Source: Carya illinoinensis
Lineage: Eukaryota > Streptophyta > Magnoliopsida > Fagales > Juglandaceae
NCBI RefSeq assembly: GCF_018687715.1
Contig: NC_056762.1
Span: 24,852,864 to 24,916,863 of the forward strand
Direction: 5' to 3'
DNA length: 64,000 bases
Part shown: piece after piece, positions 11,906 through 24,545 of the stretch
Position numbering within the stretch: the stretch's first letter is position 1
How the letters are laid out: every line of letters begins with the position of its first letter
The notes under the pieces: model-generated
What the model was told of the DNA's origin: nothing
The model's input: the letters and a program-made list of their open reading frames with translations, nothing else
Database searches by the model: none
Position numbers and translations under genes: made by a program

Positions 11906-12600
11906 GTGATGGAGGCAAATGAACTGGCTAGTCGTTGGGAAATATTACACTTGTCGAAGGTGGAAAGTTCTTTCTTCCATGTTAATCTGGAGGGAGCCAT
12001 GGAGGGAGGCAGATGTTGGAAACATTGCATCATTGGAAGGGTCTTGTCTTATAAGAGTGTTAACAGTGAAGCCTTCAGAGTAACTATATCTCAAGTTTGG
12101 AGGTTACAGGGCTGGGTGAGGTTCAAGGAGCTAGATGACCAGTGTTTTTTGATTGAATTTTAGTAGTTAGTGGATAAAGAGAATGTGTTGAGTGGATGCC
12201 CATGGCTCTTTGATAGAAGTTTATTAACTCTATTAGAGGTTGATGAAATTGTTTCTATCAATGCTCTATAGTTTGGTTATGAACCCTTTTTTATTCAACT
12301 TCACAATTAACCTCTGGTTGCAATGATTGAAGATTTTGGAGGACAGTTTGTATCTTCAGTTGGTGATGTCATTAGGGTAGAGGTCGAGTCTGATGGCCTA
12401 GCATAGGGAAGATGCTTGCATGTGAGGGTAGTTGTGGACCTTCACAAACCCCTCTTGAAAGGGAAATGGTTGATGCTCAATGAGCAAGAGTACTGGATTT
12501 CCTTTAAGTGTGGTGTGTTGTATCATAAAGGAAAAAACTGTATGAGGTCACGCTATGAAAAACAAGGAGAAGAGTAGGCACCATAACAGTTTGGCTCTTG
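11906..12600 (+). pseudogene. LINE 1 ORF1 (DUF4283-like, degenerate zinc knuckle)
   Basis: The RNA-binding ORF1 of plant L1 elements. The first frame (11906-12163) ends in ISQVWRLQGWVRFKEL..FLIEF, the DUF4283 signature as I know it. After a TAG the same frame goes on with CPWLFDRSLL and KPLLKGKWLMLNEQEYWISF, then a damaged cysteine motif (about 12500-12560) where a CCHC knuckle is expected. Several internal stops. The basic, polar C-terminal part probably continues to about 13440. Confidence 0.65.
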
Positions 12601-13454
12601 GCTTCGAGCCCAACCCATGAACACCAATATCTTCAACAATTGTAGATATGGTGGCTCATCTAACCAAAACCACCCTCAACGGTGGTGGCAAGGAGAAAGG
12701 TGGAGAGGTGATTGGGGAATCTAGCTCGAACAAGCAAACAATCTAGCAGGAACTTTTGGTTGAGATGTAGAAGATACCTACAGTGGGAAAGTTGAAAAAG
12801 GAAACTTGAGGCACTGAAGGACAATCGCTGACAGAGGAGGTATCAGACAAAGAGATTTTAACAACCCAAATTTTTAGGATCGCCCATAAAGTCCAACTCC
12901 AGAGTCAAATCCCAACACCAAAGCAGTCCTCGTACTTGCATGAGGTACACATCTCTGTAGTTGAACCTGGGATTCAAGATGCGGTGGTGCTCTCCACTAG
13001 GATGGACCTAGACCCTGACACAATAGCTTTAGAACCTGTTGCTGAACATGAAACCCTTAACACACCAGCTGGGAACTGAGAGAGGTTCCATAACAGTAAG
13101 GTAGCACCCCAGGGTGAAAACACAGGTTTTAACACAAAAGTTAACACATCCTCTTGGTTGGTGTGTAGCTTACTTGGCATAGTGGGTTGCAAGGAACCTG
13201 TTATGTGTGATGTTGGGCCTTACACTGGAAAATGGAAAAGGAAAGCTCGAGGGAAGGGCTCTCAAACAGAATGCAACTCAGGTGAGGTACAGGCAGACTT
13301 ATCTAACTATAACCTAAGGAATGGGAGCATGAGGGGTAGTAAAAGGAGTAACAAAAGCAGTGACCATGATCTAAAGAGAATTAACAGGCATGGAGAGGTC
13401 AATGAGAACCATAATTCAATGGCAGAGGCTGGTTCCCAACCCCACCACCACAAT

Positions 13455-14281
13455 GAGTATTTTAGTATGGAACTGTTGAGAACTTGGGAATCCTCAGACA
13501 ATTAGGATCCTTAGGCAATTAACTATGGAAAAGTGCCCTATCTTAGTTTTCCTAATGGAAACTATGTGTAGTAATAAAAGAATGGATGCAGTTAGAATGG
13601 AGTTTGATAGTTATTTGGCAGTGGACCATGTGGGGCTTAGTGGAGGGATTGCTTTGTTATGGAAAGAGGATTGGAGTGTGAGAGTTCTAAGCTACTCATG
13701 ATGGCTTATTAGTGCTATGGTACAAGAGGGAGAAGATGGACCCACTTGGTAGTTTACAAGTTTTTATGGCCATCTAGACACGGCCAAGAGGAGTAGCAGC
13801 TAGTAGCTACTATAGATGCTAAAACCATCCACCCCCATGGCATGGCTGTGTGCAGGTGATTTCAATGAAATCCTACACCAAAAGGAGAAGCTAGGTGCTA
13901 CTAGAAGGCCATATAAACAAATTAAGGCCTTCAGATAGGTGGTTGAACTCTGTGGCCTAAATGATCTCCACTTCTAGGGCTAGATTCACGTGGTCTAATA
14001 ATAGGAGTGGGAAGAAATTTACCAAAGAAAGAATTGATAGAGCACTTGCAAACAAGGAATGGAATGACTTGTTTAACTCTGCTTCATGTACTGCACTGGT
14101 TGCCATCAAATTTGATCATTGTCCTCTCCACATCTGCAAACAAAATCTAAACCATGGGAGGAGTAGGAGAGAGGTGTGTTTCAGATATGAGATTGCATGG
14201 GAATTAAAGGAAGATTGCCATAGAATCATGATAGAAGCAAGGAATAAAGGTCCTTTGGGTATGTTGAGGCTAGCTCAATGA
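13455..14281 (+). pseudogene. LINE 1 apurinic-type endonuclease
   Basis: The endonuclease that nicks target DNA in L1 transposition. Visible pieces: LVFLMET (the glutamate motif, about 13545), GGIALLW (about 13640), WLCAGDFNEIL (about 13846, catalytic D and N kept) and FTWSNNRSG..KERIDRA (13985-14040). The expected SDH appears as FDHCPL (about 14110). Stops and a frame change between 13700 and 13960 disable it. Confidence 0.72.
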
Positions 14282-14559
14282 GATACAAGCTAGAGTTGTG
14301 TCAAATGGGGCTTGGTGCAATGGAAACAAAAGAACAAGTAGCATGATCACCTTCAAAATGTTGGTACTGGTCACCCCTGGTCACCACTTGGATTCTATGA
14401 AACAACTACAAAAGGAAGTGGAGCTCTCACTAGTAGAGAAGGACCTGAAATGGCGATAGAGAGCAAAACAACACTAGCTCAAATATGGAGATACAAAGCA
14501 CCCAGTATTTCCACATGCAAACTAGCCAAATAAGAAAAGCAAATACAATCAAGTGTGTC

Positions 14560-15830
14560 GAGGATCGGGATGGGAGGGGTGTAACTGAGCAGGATGCCAT
14601 AGGAGGAGTGTTCACAGGTTTCTTCTCTTCTCTTTTCACTACCTCGTTCCCTACTAAAATTAAGGAATGTTTGCATGCACTGGATACTAGAATCTCTGTG
14701 AAAATGGAAGATTGTCTCATGAAACCTTTCACTCAAGAGGAGGTCACTACTGTTGTCTTTCAAATGAACCCATCAGGATCCCCTGGTCCTTATGGGTTCC
14801 TAGCTCAATTCTATCAAAATCACTGGCAAGCGGTGGGTGAGGAAGTATGTAGATTTGCTCTCCAAGCCCTTAACCAAGGGGGATCCCTAAAAGAGGTAGA
14901 TGACACATTTATCTCCCTTATCCCCAAGGTAAGGAATCCTAAGAGAGTGGCTGAGTACAGACCTATTAGTCTATGCAATGTCCTCTACAAAATTGTATCA
15001 AAGACTCTTGCCAATAGGTTAAAAGGCATCCTCTCAACTTAATCTCCTTGAACCAAAGTGCCTTTATACCTGGAAGGCTCATTTCAGAAACACCATTGTA
15101 GCTTATAAGGTCTTACACTCAATAACTTCAAGGATGAAGGGGATGGAGGTTTTCTGGCCTTTAAATTGGATATGAGAAAGGCCTGTGATAGGGTAGAATG
15201 GGTTTTTGTGGTAGCAGTGATGCATAAGCTGGGTTTCCCTCAATTTTGGATCAACTCATTTCAAAACTATCTCAGTTCAGTTTCCTACTTGATCCTCGTA
15301 AATGGTGAGACCCAATAGATTTTTTTTTTTTTACCTTTAAAGGGCCTTAGACAAGTTGACCCTTTGTCCCTTTACATTTTCATCCTTTGTGCTAAAGCTC
15401 TAATATCCTTACTAAATAGAGTTGAGCAATGTAGGGGCATAACAAGTGCCCCAATAGGGAGAGGGCCAATTACAGTGAATTATCTCTTTTTGCATATGAC
15501 AACCTCCTATTTTGTCAAGCAAACAACAAGGAACATATTTGTGTGCTAAACATTCTTGCTCTCTATGAAAAGGCCTCAAGATGAATGCTGAATAAAGAGA
15601 AGTCCTCTATCTTCTTCAGTAAGAACACTAAGCAAGAGGCACAACAACAAATTTTACTAATGGTAGGGTTCAAGTCAACTGGGACTTTCGAGAGGTATCT
15701 GGGGTTGCCTACAGTTGTGGGTACAGCTAAGATTACTACCTTCCACTCCCTCATGGAGAGAACTTGGGCTCGAGTAGCTAATTGGAAGACAAAACACTTA
15801 CAAGCTTTCTTGTAATGGAATAGGTTGGAA
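14560..15830 (+). pseudogene. LINE 1 reverse transcriptase
   Basis: Non-LTR reverse transcriptase. The frame 14485-15042 carries FTQEEVTTVVFQMNPSGSPGPYGF, then FISLIPKV and YRPISLCNVLYKIVSKTLANRL, a typical L1 RT N-terminal half. Later pieces are in other frames: SAFIPGRLIS (about 15058), IFILCAKAL (15376-15402) and LFAYDNLLF (from 15486). The catalytic FADD box reads FAYD (15489-15500), so the first aspartate is lost. The thumb block (GTFERYLGLP) is at about 15684-15715. A T run at 15319 and several stops break the protein. Confidence 0.8.
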
Positions 15831-16429
15831 TGGCTTGAAGAATTGCAGGGAATATCTCTCCTACCAGCTTTCATTACAAGAAAGCTAAACCAGTTGCTTA
15901 GAAAATTCTGGTGGGGATACAATGAAGATACCTCTAAAATCCAATGGATGCAGTTGGAAATAGCTTAGCTATTTTAAAGATTTTGGTGGCCTCAGATTCA
16001 GGGACTTCAGAAGTTTCAATTTAGTAATACTCTCTAAATAAGGCTGGAGAATTCTACAGAACCCTTCCTTATTGGCAGCAATGGTCCTTAAACAGAATTA
16101 TTTCAGCCAAGTTGGTCTTTTAGGGGCCCCATTGGGGTCAGGGCCCTCCTTTGCTTGGAGAGGCTTTCATGCAGGGTTAAATTTGCTTAAGAAATGTCTC
16201 TTGTGAAGAGTCAAAAATGGCCACAGGGTGAACATCTAGACCAATTGTTGAATTTTTTCCATCTCCTCCCATCAGGTCACCTCCCCTCAAGCTGAGGATT
16301 GCTGGTGTGAGCCAATAAGTGACCTTATTGACCCTAACTAGAAATTGTGGAAGGTATCCCTTCAGCATGAACTCTTCTCCCTACATAAGATTAAAGCCAT
16401 TAAATCAATCTGTATTAGTCTCGGTGAGA

Positions 16430-16665
16430 GAGGATGACAAGATGATATGGAAATTCACTAATAATGGGCAATACACTGCTAAGAGTGGATACCATCTCCA
16501 CAGAGACCTGGTAAATGGCTTGGAAGGGGAAAAAGACAAACTTGTGTGGAAGGTCCTATGGAAACTGAGGCTTGCTCCTACTATCAAGATGTTCATTTGG
16601 AGAGACTGTAGTGAGGCTCTCCCCAGCTTAGCTAACTTGAGGGATTTGGACCACGAGGAATAAGT
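16430..16665 (+). pseudogene. LINE 1 zf-RVT domain
   Basis: A frame with NGQYTAKSGYHLHRDL and KLVWKVLWKLRLAPTIKMFIWRDCSEALPS, which matches the zinc-binding region that follows RT in plant LINEs. The later cysteine/histidine part is not seen. The frame ends at 16661. Confidence 0.7.
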
Positions 16666-16814
16666 TTATACATGGCAAAGGTTTCAAGCACCCTACTATG
16701 TTATCTCAACAGGCTAGAGTAGAGTTGTCCTCTTACAAAGAATTATTCAAAACCTCCTAGGTAGCACAGGTCCAATCCCAACCTAAAGTTCATAAGTGGT
16801 CTAAGCCTATTGAG

Positions 16815-17250
16815 GGTCACTTTAAAATTAACTGGGATACGGCTGTCAAGACTGGTGAAGGAAAGATTGGTGTAGGAGTACTCATTAGAGATCATCAAGG
16901 ACAAGTCATTGGTGCCCCTTGTGCAACCAAGTCCCTTAAAGGAAGCCCCTCTGATGCTGAAGCCTATGGCTTATTATTAGCTACTGTTTTTTTTTTTTTG
17001 AAAAGAAATAGGCTTGCAATAGGTTTGCTTAGAAGGGGACTCAAAACAGGTGGTTGATTTGTTGCAAAACCATAGCTCAAATTGGAGCCTAGGAGGATGC
17101 CTAATTGGGGATGCTTGACCAGTATTGGATTCTTGTACCAAATGGACAATAGCCCATGCCTATAGAGGGGCCAACAGGGCTGCGCATCAACTTGCAAAAT
17201 CTGCCCTTGATTGCTCTGAGGATCTTTATGATATTGAAGTAGTTCTTTCA
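16815..17250 (+). pseudogene. LINE 1 RNase H domain
   Basis: INWDTAVKTGEGKIGVGVLIRDHQGQVIGA followed by DAEAYGLLLA is the plant RNase H fold (first catalytic D altered in context, DAEA kept). A T run at 16987-16998 shifts the frame, and the rest (to about 17250) is broken. It would degrade the RNA of RNA:DNA hybrids during reverse transcription. Confidence 0.7.
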
Positions 17251-17391
17251 TGTATTATGACCATTGTGTCTAAAGAAATGTTGTAAACTCTTTGTACTCA
17301 ATCGAGTATGACTGTAGAGTTTTGAGATCAGTTTTCCTTAAAAAAAAAAAAAAAAAAACCTACATAGTGATTATAACCTACTATTTACCTC

Positions 17392-18432
17392 TATAGGTGC
17401 ATGGGTACTCAAATTCATCAAGTGCCAATAGTGATTATAACCTTTGGGATAGGTTAAAACTTAGATTTAGGTCATATGAGTTCATCCCAACACTAAAACA
17501 TGGCTCAAGTCTTTAATCACCATTAATCTAACCCTTAAGCATGCATGATATCTCTTAGTCTTTTTCATCAAGAAAAGTTTCAAAAACTAAAATCAAATTA
17601 TGCATTTTCCTTCTTATCCCAATCACAAGGTTTTATAATGTTCATTATTCAAGCTTAGGTAAAAATAAATAATAAATCAAAACCTCGTGGTTTAACTTAA
17701 ACTAGTTAAAACCGATGCATGCTTAATGATCAACACAAGTTAGAATTAAAACCTACAATGGCATACTTCTAATTCCAAAACTAGACCTTCAAGATTCAAT
17801 CTAAGACATTTATGTGACAAATAAAATCATAACAAGTCATGCCATGGGTAAAATTTCACCCAAAATAATTTATGAAATCAATGATCTCCATTTGACTTGG
17901 TTTTGAACTAAGCATGGTAATTCCTCAATTAAAACAATCCAAACCTCATTCTAATGCCATAAATTGAAACTTAATATATCATTCCAATACGTACAAAATT
18001 TGTAACCCTTAAAGCTCCCAACACAAGAACACTCAAGAATTTCACACAACTCATTCAGTTTCACTCTTTTACACACTAGGAGGAGAAGAACTCTCAAGAA
18101 CTCAAGAGAGGGTTTGAGAAGTGGTGTGAAGAGTTGAGGGGTGAAGGGAGGCTATTTATAGTGTTCAAAGGAGGGGCTTGTGAGTGGTGGAAGTAGGCGG
18201 TGGTGGTGAGGAGTGAAACTTCTAGATTTGTGTCATCTTTGTGCAAGTGGTGAATAGTTCCATGAGCCACCATGATCTCATCATGCTCAAGTGCTATAAG
18301 GAGGCTAAGGGTGCAGGGCTGCCATGGTGCAGAAGGAAGCGAAAAATTGAAAATAAGGCATGAAGTTAGGCCATGATGTTGCCAGGTAGAGTTGCGAAAA
18401 TCTGGACAAATTTTCACTTCATGCTTGCATCA
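17392..18432 (-). repeat. Long-LTR family fragment, continuation after LINE 1
   Basis: Matches about 22250-23300 of the complete solo LTR (blocks GTTCATCCCAACACT, CATGCATGCTTAATGATCAA, ATGCCATG). A TATA box on the minus strand lies at 18151-18160 (TATAAATAGC read on minus), the same place as in the complete copy. The match ends where the next copy begins at 18433. Confidence 0.7.
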
Positions 18433-20025
18433 TGTGATGCCTCCAACCTCGGCTTGGGATGGAATGGAGACTTGGAGCTTCGAGACATGTAACACAAGGT
18501 TACATATCCCCGTATATGATAGTTAACATGCAATGCAATGCATCCTATAAGTGCAACTAGCATAATGCAATATTCGCAGTGGATTAAGGGTGACAAAATA
18601 AAACTAATGCCATAATAACTAAAAACATCCCACTTCATTAATAATCATCATGAGTTCAAACCAAATGGTAGCATAATCTAGTACAGCTAATTATAAAAAA
18701 AAAAAAAAAATCTCCAAAGCTAGACCAACTGCTTCTTGCATTCTAGAGTATGAAGGATTAGTGCTATAAACATTAAGGTAAGGTCCAGTCTTTTCTTGAG
18801 GTTTGGCACCTCCTTAATCAATTGGATCCACCATTCCATTTAATCCATTCTTCTTGAGTCGTGACACAACTTCTATCATTCTGAGTATAGTAATAATGGG
18901 TCCACAATGGGTGAGATTTACTTGAAATCTTCTTAAGTTAAAGAACCAACATGCAAAAATATGATAAACATGAAATGTATGTAATGCAGAAAAATCAGTT
19001 TATGTCTCCCATCATTCCTCAACAATTTTAGAAAAATCAAGACACACATTTTCTTACATAGAGCATTTTTCTACTTAACTAGTAAAAATATCATAATGTT
19101 TCATCATTATTAGCAATTCATACTTAATCGTAACATCATAACGTGATGTAAACCAGCGGGAATGAAATCTCTTGAACCCACAATCAATTTGAAAACTTAC
19201 CTAAGAAAGCCAAAATCAAGTCCATGGATGGAAAATTTAGACCTGTTGAGGAACTCATTTCAAAAACCTAGATTATATTAAAATCTAGACCCATGATAGA
19301 ACCTGTTTCAAGAACCCAAATATTCAAGAAATCCTAAGTCATGTCTTCCATATCTTGTATCACGTGAATGAAAACTTGAGCTCCTTCTCTCAAGCCCATC
19401 TTGAATATTGGGATCTTGCTAGACTCATCCCAAGTGGATTGTACCAATTCTTGTATTACTTCCTTACTCTTATTAGCTCTCGATCTTGTGATTGCCCCAT
19501 TTGGAGCTTGCAAGGATCTTTAAGACTCGGTCCACCTTGGCTCCCATCATAACATTTGATATCGTCATGGTTCCCCATATGCACTGTGAGTACCTGCTGG
19601 TGATCGTAGTACAACTCAAGTTCAAACTACATTGTCTGCAGACTCATTCTTAATGCATTGATAACATAACATCATATCATAACATGTATACCCACTAGCT
19701 TTAAGTGTTATAATATTTAACTTCACCCGGTGTTCTTTAAAAAGAATCCATTTGAAACTTGTTGACTGTTCTTCGTCAACTCAGAGATTACTACTCCATT
19801 ATTAAATACTTTAGAGTGGATAGAGGATTTCCACTAGGATAATTCTCCATCCTACCATTTGGGGTCTTAACAAAAATTATTATTCATGCTATATTGAATA
19901 ACGTAGTTCATGACATGTGCATATTTAGCAAGCTTTCATGTGAAAATAACATTTTTATTCAATATGCTAAAAATGGTGAAAATGTCACATTTCATGTAAA
20001 AATATCAAGCAAAGTCCATAACTAT
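18433..20025 (-). repeat. Long-LTR family, truncated second copy
   Basis: Starts TGTGATGCCTCCAACCTCGG, close to the left end of the complete copy at 20553 (TGTGATGCTCCCAACCTCCG), and follows it to about ref 21780, including ACTGTGAGTACCTGCTGGTGAT (19582-19602). Then it stops. Its right part is missing. It abuts the fragment ending at 18432 with no spacer, suggesting nested insertion or recombination. Confidence 0.75.
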
Positions 20026-20547
20026 ATATTACCGATTTTTTTATAAGTTTTGGACAAATACTATTGCCGTAATTAAAAAAAAAAGTTTGATAATTAATTC
20101 TTGTTGAATAAAATTTCTTTGCTTTTGTTCCTATCTGGCCCTCTTTTAATGTAATTATCTTCAAAATATCTCTTCCTCAAAGCCAAAAATTCTAACAAAA
20201 ATTAGTTTCTATGACAAACCCAAGCATAATGATCCAATCTTCTAGTTAAAACAAGATTAAACAAACAAACATCAAAGAGGAAGAATTTTAGTTTTTATAA
20301 TATGAGAAAATAGATGACAAAAGATTTAGACTTTAACTTCTCTAGATATATAGTTCATGGCTTCGCTGATATTGATCATCTCATAGAAGTGAAAATTGAA
20401 AAAGAAAAGGTAGTTTAGAATCTAAATTAAAAGTTATGATAGTTAAGTTGCAAAATGAAAAACGTGTCATATTTCATGGGTGGAAACTGTAATTTTTCAT
20501 TTTTTATAAAAAGTAATAAGTAGGTTTTAATATATAGAAGTGTACAT
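20026..20547. other. Unassigned AT-rich spacer
   Basis: About 520 bases between two LTR copies, AT-rich, without a coding frame or recognisable repeat. Confidence 0.5.
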
Positions 20548-21414
20548 ATAATTGTGATGCTCCCAACCTCCGCTTGGGATGGACGAAGACTTAGAGAGGC
20601 GGGACATGTAATATGCAATGCATTCTAAAATGTGACTAGCAGTATATAATAATTGCAGCGGAAATAGGGGTGATAAATAAAATTTATGCTAGAATGAATT
20701 AAACATCCCAATGATTTATAAACCATAAATAGGTATTTTTTTACTTAAGAAATCCACTTGAGCTCAACATCACGTGGGAGATGGAATCTCCATAGTCCAA
20801 ATACTGCATCAAAGTCTCCCAATCAAATCAATGCTCTCTTTCGCTCGATGGTGTATAGAATCATCTCTATAAACACTAAAATTAAATCCAATCTCCGTAC
20901 CAGATTGGGCTCCTTCTCGGCCATCTGAAGCCAGCGGTTCATCCTTCTCGTCATATGTCGATCCTGACACAACTTATACCATTTCAGGAGGAATGGTAGT
21001 GGGACTACCATGGTGAGATTCCTTGAAATCTCAATAAATTAAACAACCAACTTGCACAGAGATAAAATATGCATAATTAATGATAAACATGAGATATATG
21101 CAATGATATGCAAAAAAAAAAAATCAGTGTATCTCCCATCTAGGTTCCTCAACATTTTTTAGAAAAACTTTAATTTAGATTTCTTTCAGATAACATTTTT
21201 CACTTTAACTAACAAAAGTATCATAACATTTCATCATTATTAGCAATTTATACTTAATCATAATATCATAATGTAAAGTATTGTCCCAGTTTCTCATATG
21301 CACTGTGAGTACCTGCTGGTGATTGTAATACAACTCAATTGAAATTACGTTGTCTGCAGACTCATTTTCAATGCATTGGTAACATAACATAACATAACAT
21401 TATAATATGTACAC

Positions 21415-21526
21415 CCACTAGCCTTAGGTGTTATAACATTTGATTTCGCTTTAGTGTTCTTTAGAAAGAACCACTAGCCTTAGGTGTTATAACATTTGAC
21501 TTTGCTCTAACGTTCTTTAAAAGGAA
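21415..21526. repeat. 56-bp tandem duplication
   Basis: Two adjacent copies starting CCACTAGCCTTAGGTGTTAT (21415-21470 and 21471-21526), differing at several bases. The truncated copy at 18433-20025 shows only one such unit (about 19692-19750), so the duplication is probably specific to this copy. Confidence 0.75.
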
Positions 21527-23015
21527 CCAATTCGAAGCCCATTGATGTTCTTCCTCAACTTAAGGATTATCACTCAATTCTTAAACACTCCAGAGCGGAC
21601 AGAGGAGTTCCACTAAGATAATTTTCTATCCTAGCTTGTGGGATCTTGACAAAATTTATTTTCATGCTATACTTGAAAATGGTATTTCATGAGATGTGCA
21701 TTTGTAGCAAGCTTTCATGTGAAAATGACATTTATAGATGCAATATGCTAAAATGGTAAGAATTTCACATGTTATGTAAACAAGTAATCAAATGCTTAAT
21801 GATGTATCATATGATGTTTCATACTCAAAATGACATTTATAATATGAATGTGGCGTTTATATAATAATCATAAATAAATTATCTAAGAGTAAGTTAGAGG
21901 CTAATTTACAAACTTTCCAAGTTTGAAAATATCGTAGCAACTGAAATCAAATTTGTACTAAGTTAAGATTTGTACTACTATAGAAGACGTTCATAATCAA
22001 AAGGTTTCAAAAATTAGTATTTATAAAATTACCCTTAAACTCTAAAAAATTGCCACTAAGACCTTAATTTTTCATTATTTGCAATCAAACCTCAAATTTA
22101 ACCAAACTTCATGGATCTCACATTTTTTCTTATTTTAAAACCATCTATATCGTTAGAATTTTAAAGTTCAAAGTGGAACTAGCTCAAACATACACAACTC
22201 GTGGCATGCAATCTAGTTTATGTCTAAGTGTATTTTCAACTATTGACCCTATGAATGCATGCATATACAATTTTATTAAATAAAAAATAATCACTATAGT
22301 CCTTAATGAAATGATAAAGGCTAAATCTTAGGTAAGAAAGTTCATCCCAACACTTAATCATGGCTAAAATCCTTAATGCTCATTAATCATCCATTGATCA
22401 AGCATGATACTCTTAGCCTAAATCACAAAGGCATGCTTTCAAAATTCAACCAAAACGTGTATTTTTATTCTTATCTCAATTACAAGGTTTTCTAAATACT
22501 CATTTATCAAGATTAGGTGAAATAAATCAAAACTTTATACCTTAATCACAACTTAATTAAAAACCATGCATGCTTGATGATCAACACAAGGTAGAATAAA
22601 AACCTATCATGGCATGCTTCTAATCTCAAAATCAGCCTTCAATGATCATTCTAAGAAATTAATAAATTATATCAAAATATGTCAAGACATGCCATAGCTA
22701 AAATTTCTCCTTAAAACAATTTAAACACTTAACACATCCTTAATGAACCCGGTTTTGAATCAAACATGGTAACCTTTTCTAAACTCAGCCAAAATTTAGT
22801 TCAACACTTAAAAACAAGACTTGACATGTAAACTAAGATTCAAGGCAAGGAAACTTACAAATTTCATGACCCACTAAAGCTTCCAACACAAGAACTCCAA
22901 AAACACTCAAACACTCACACCTTTTGGCTCTCTCTAAACTCTTTGGAGGACAAAGGCTCTCAATGCTCAAGAGGAGCTTGGAGATGAGGTGTGGAGGAAA
23001 TAAGAGAGTGGATGG

Positions 23016-23024
23016 GATTTTTAT
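23016..23024 (-). promoter_or_regulatory. Likely minus-strand LTR TATA box
   Basis: Read on the minus strand, CCTATAAAAATCCC. The homologous position in the fragment at 17392-18432 reads CACTATAAATAGCC. Conservation of a TATA-like core in both copies supports a promoter driving transcription toward lower coordinates. Confidence 0.55.
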
Positions 23025-23994
23025 AGGCAGCAATGGGGGAGGGGGGTGTTGGTTTTGGCTCCAAGGAAGTGAATGTGAGTGGTGGAGGTGGGAGGTGGAG
23101 TGTTGATTGCATTTTCCAGATTTGTCATGGCTTGGTCAGCTGAATAGTGACAAAGTGTCATCATTTTATCATGGCCAAGAGCTAGAAGAAGTCCATAGGT
23201 GAAGGGGTTGCTTGATCCAGAGTTTTGAAACAAAATTTCACAAGACAAGCAAGCCATAGCAAAAGGTTTTGGGTTTCCTTCAAAGCTGTCCAGATTTTGA
23301 TCTCTCATTTGTCCCATTCTCTTGGTCTGGTTTGTGGGCATAATTATCATCATTGAGTTCCTTTCTCAGGTGGGTGAAGAGGCATGAGTGGTGGAGTGGG
23401 GATGGTGGCTGATTTGGTGCAAAAAAATCTTTAAAGAGCCAAGGGTACCCAGTTTGAATCCAACTACACTTCCTAGGGAAATAGTTGGCCTTTTTGGCTT
23501 TTTTTTCTTGGAGGTACTTCACCCATTGCTAGGTCTGGTCCATAGGTGATGAGATGATGTTTGAAACATCGGTGTGATTACAAATAAAAATATGATGATG
23601 CAAGGGAGTGATTTGGTGCAATGCACATGAAGGTGCACCTAGGTGCTGATTGGTGGTGACTTGGGCATTGACATAGCTTTGTTTCTATTGTTATGTGTTG
23701 GGTCAAGATTAAACTTCTAAATTAGTCTAAGAATAATGTAAATCAACAATAAAAACCAAAAATTTTATATCAACAATGTGGGAAACAAATTAAAGAAAGA
23801 TTAAGTTTAAAATATGGTTTAGAAGTTACTAATAATGTATAAGATGATTAGTGCTTCTTAACTCAAGTTAGAAGCTTAACCGTGGTTAGGTAGGAACCTT
23901 ATGGGTGTGTGACACTTCTTAGGCTTGATAAAAACCAATGGTATGGTGTATATGGGCTTCAATTGAAAGTGTAAAAATGGAAGACAAAGCTTTT

Positions 23995-24545
23995 GGGCTT
24001 GATGGGCTTGGGCTTTTGTTGGGCCCTTTGTGCAAGCCTTGGTTGTCGACTTTGAAGTGAGTTATTATATGGACCTTATGTCCAAATTTGTGAGGCCTAT
24101 CTATGGCCTCAAAGGCCTACTAGGTAGGGTCCTAATCTTTGGATCTTTCCCAGTTGGGCCGAAATCTTGAATCTTATTAAGTTAGGCCCAATGGCCTTAT
24201 GCTTACTAAGTTGGGCCTAATATCTTGGGTCTAATAAGTCTGGCCCATAGTATTATGTCTAATAAGTGAGGCCTCCACTCTTACTAAGTTAGGCCTAATG
24301 GCTTTATGTCCTTTACATTGGGCCTATTTTCTAGTGTCCTCTAACAAAGGTTTAAAACTTTATATCTCCCAAATTGGGCCTAAGGCTTTTTAACATTTTA
24401 TTCTTAGCCAATCACATCCTTATTGAATTAGAGTCCTAAAGTCTTATGTCCATCAAGTTGGGCCTACAAACTTAGTGTCTCTCCTAAGCCTTTATACCCA
24501 AAAAGCTTGGGCCCTTAATAAACCAATCTCTTGGGCCTTCCTAAA
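23995..24545 (-). promoter_or_regulatory. Array of GGCCCA/TGGGCC motifs in LTR U3
   Basis: About a dozen TGGGCC or AGGCC words, many in the form TTGGGCCTAA, spaced irregularly over 550 bases. They lie upstream of the minus-strand TATA box. GGCCCA is the core of the plant site II/TCP-type promoter element, so this may be an enhancer. That role is inference. Confidence 0.5.

Larger units (their letters stand above)
11801..17379 (+). mobile_element. L1-type LINE 1, full length but decayed
   Basis: Seen in order: ORF1 fragment, endonuclease, reverse transcriptase, zf-RVT domain, RNase H and an 18-A tail at 17341-17358. This is the order of plant L1 elements that carry RNase H. Candidate target duplication: ACTATTCACCTC (11789-11800) and ACTATTTACCTC (17380-17391), 11 of 12 identical, although 21 bases lie between the A tail and the second copy. 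The uninterrupted LTR at about 22230 has a single similar block, which supports insertion here. Many stops and frameshifts rule out activity. Confidence 0.85.

Noticed and set aside
13158..13505. Possible independent host gene (115 codons)
   Set aside because: Lies between LINE 1 ORF1 and endonuclease in the same orientation; its basic, polar text fits the ORF1 tail.
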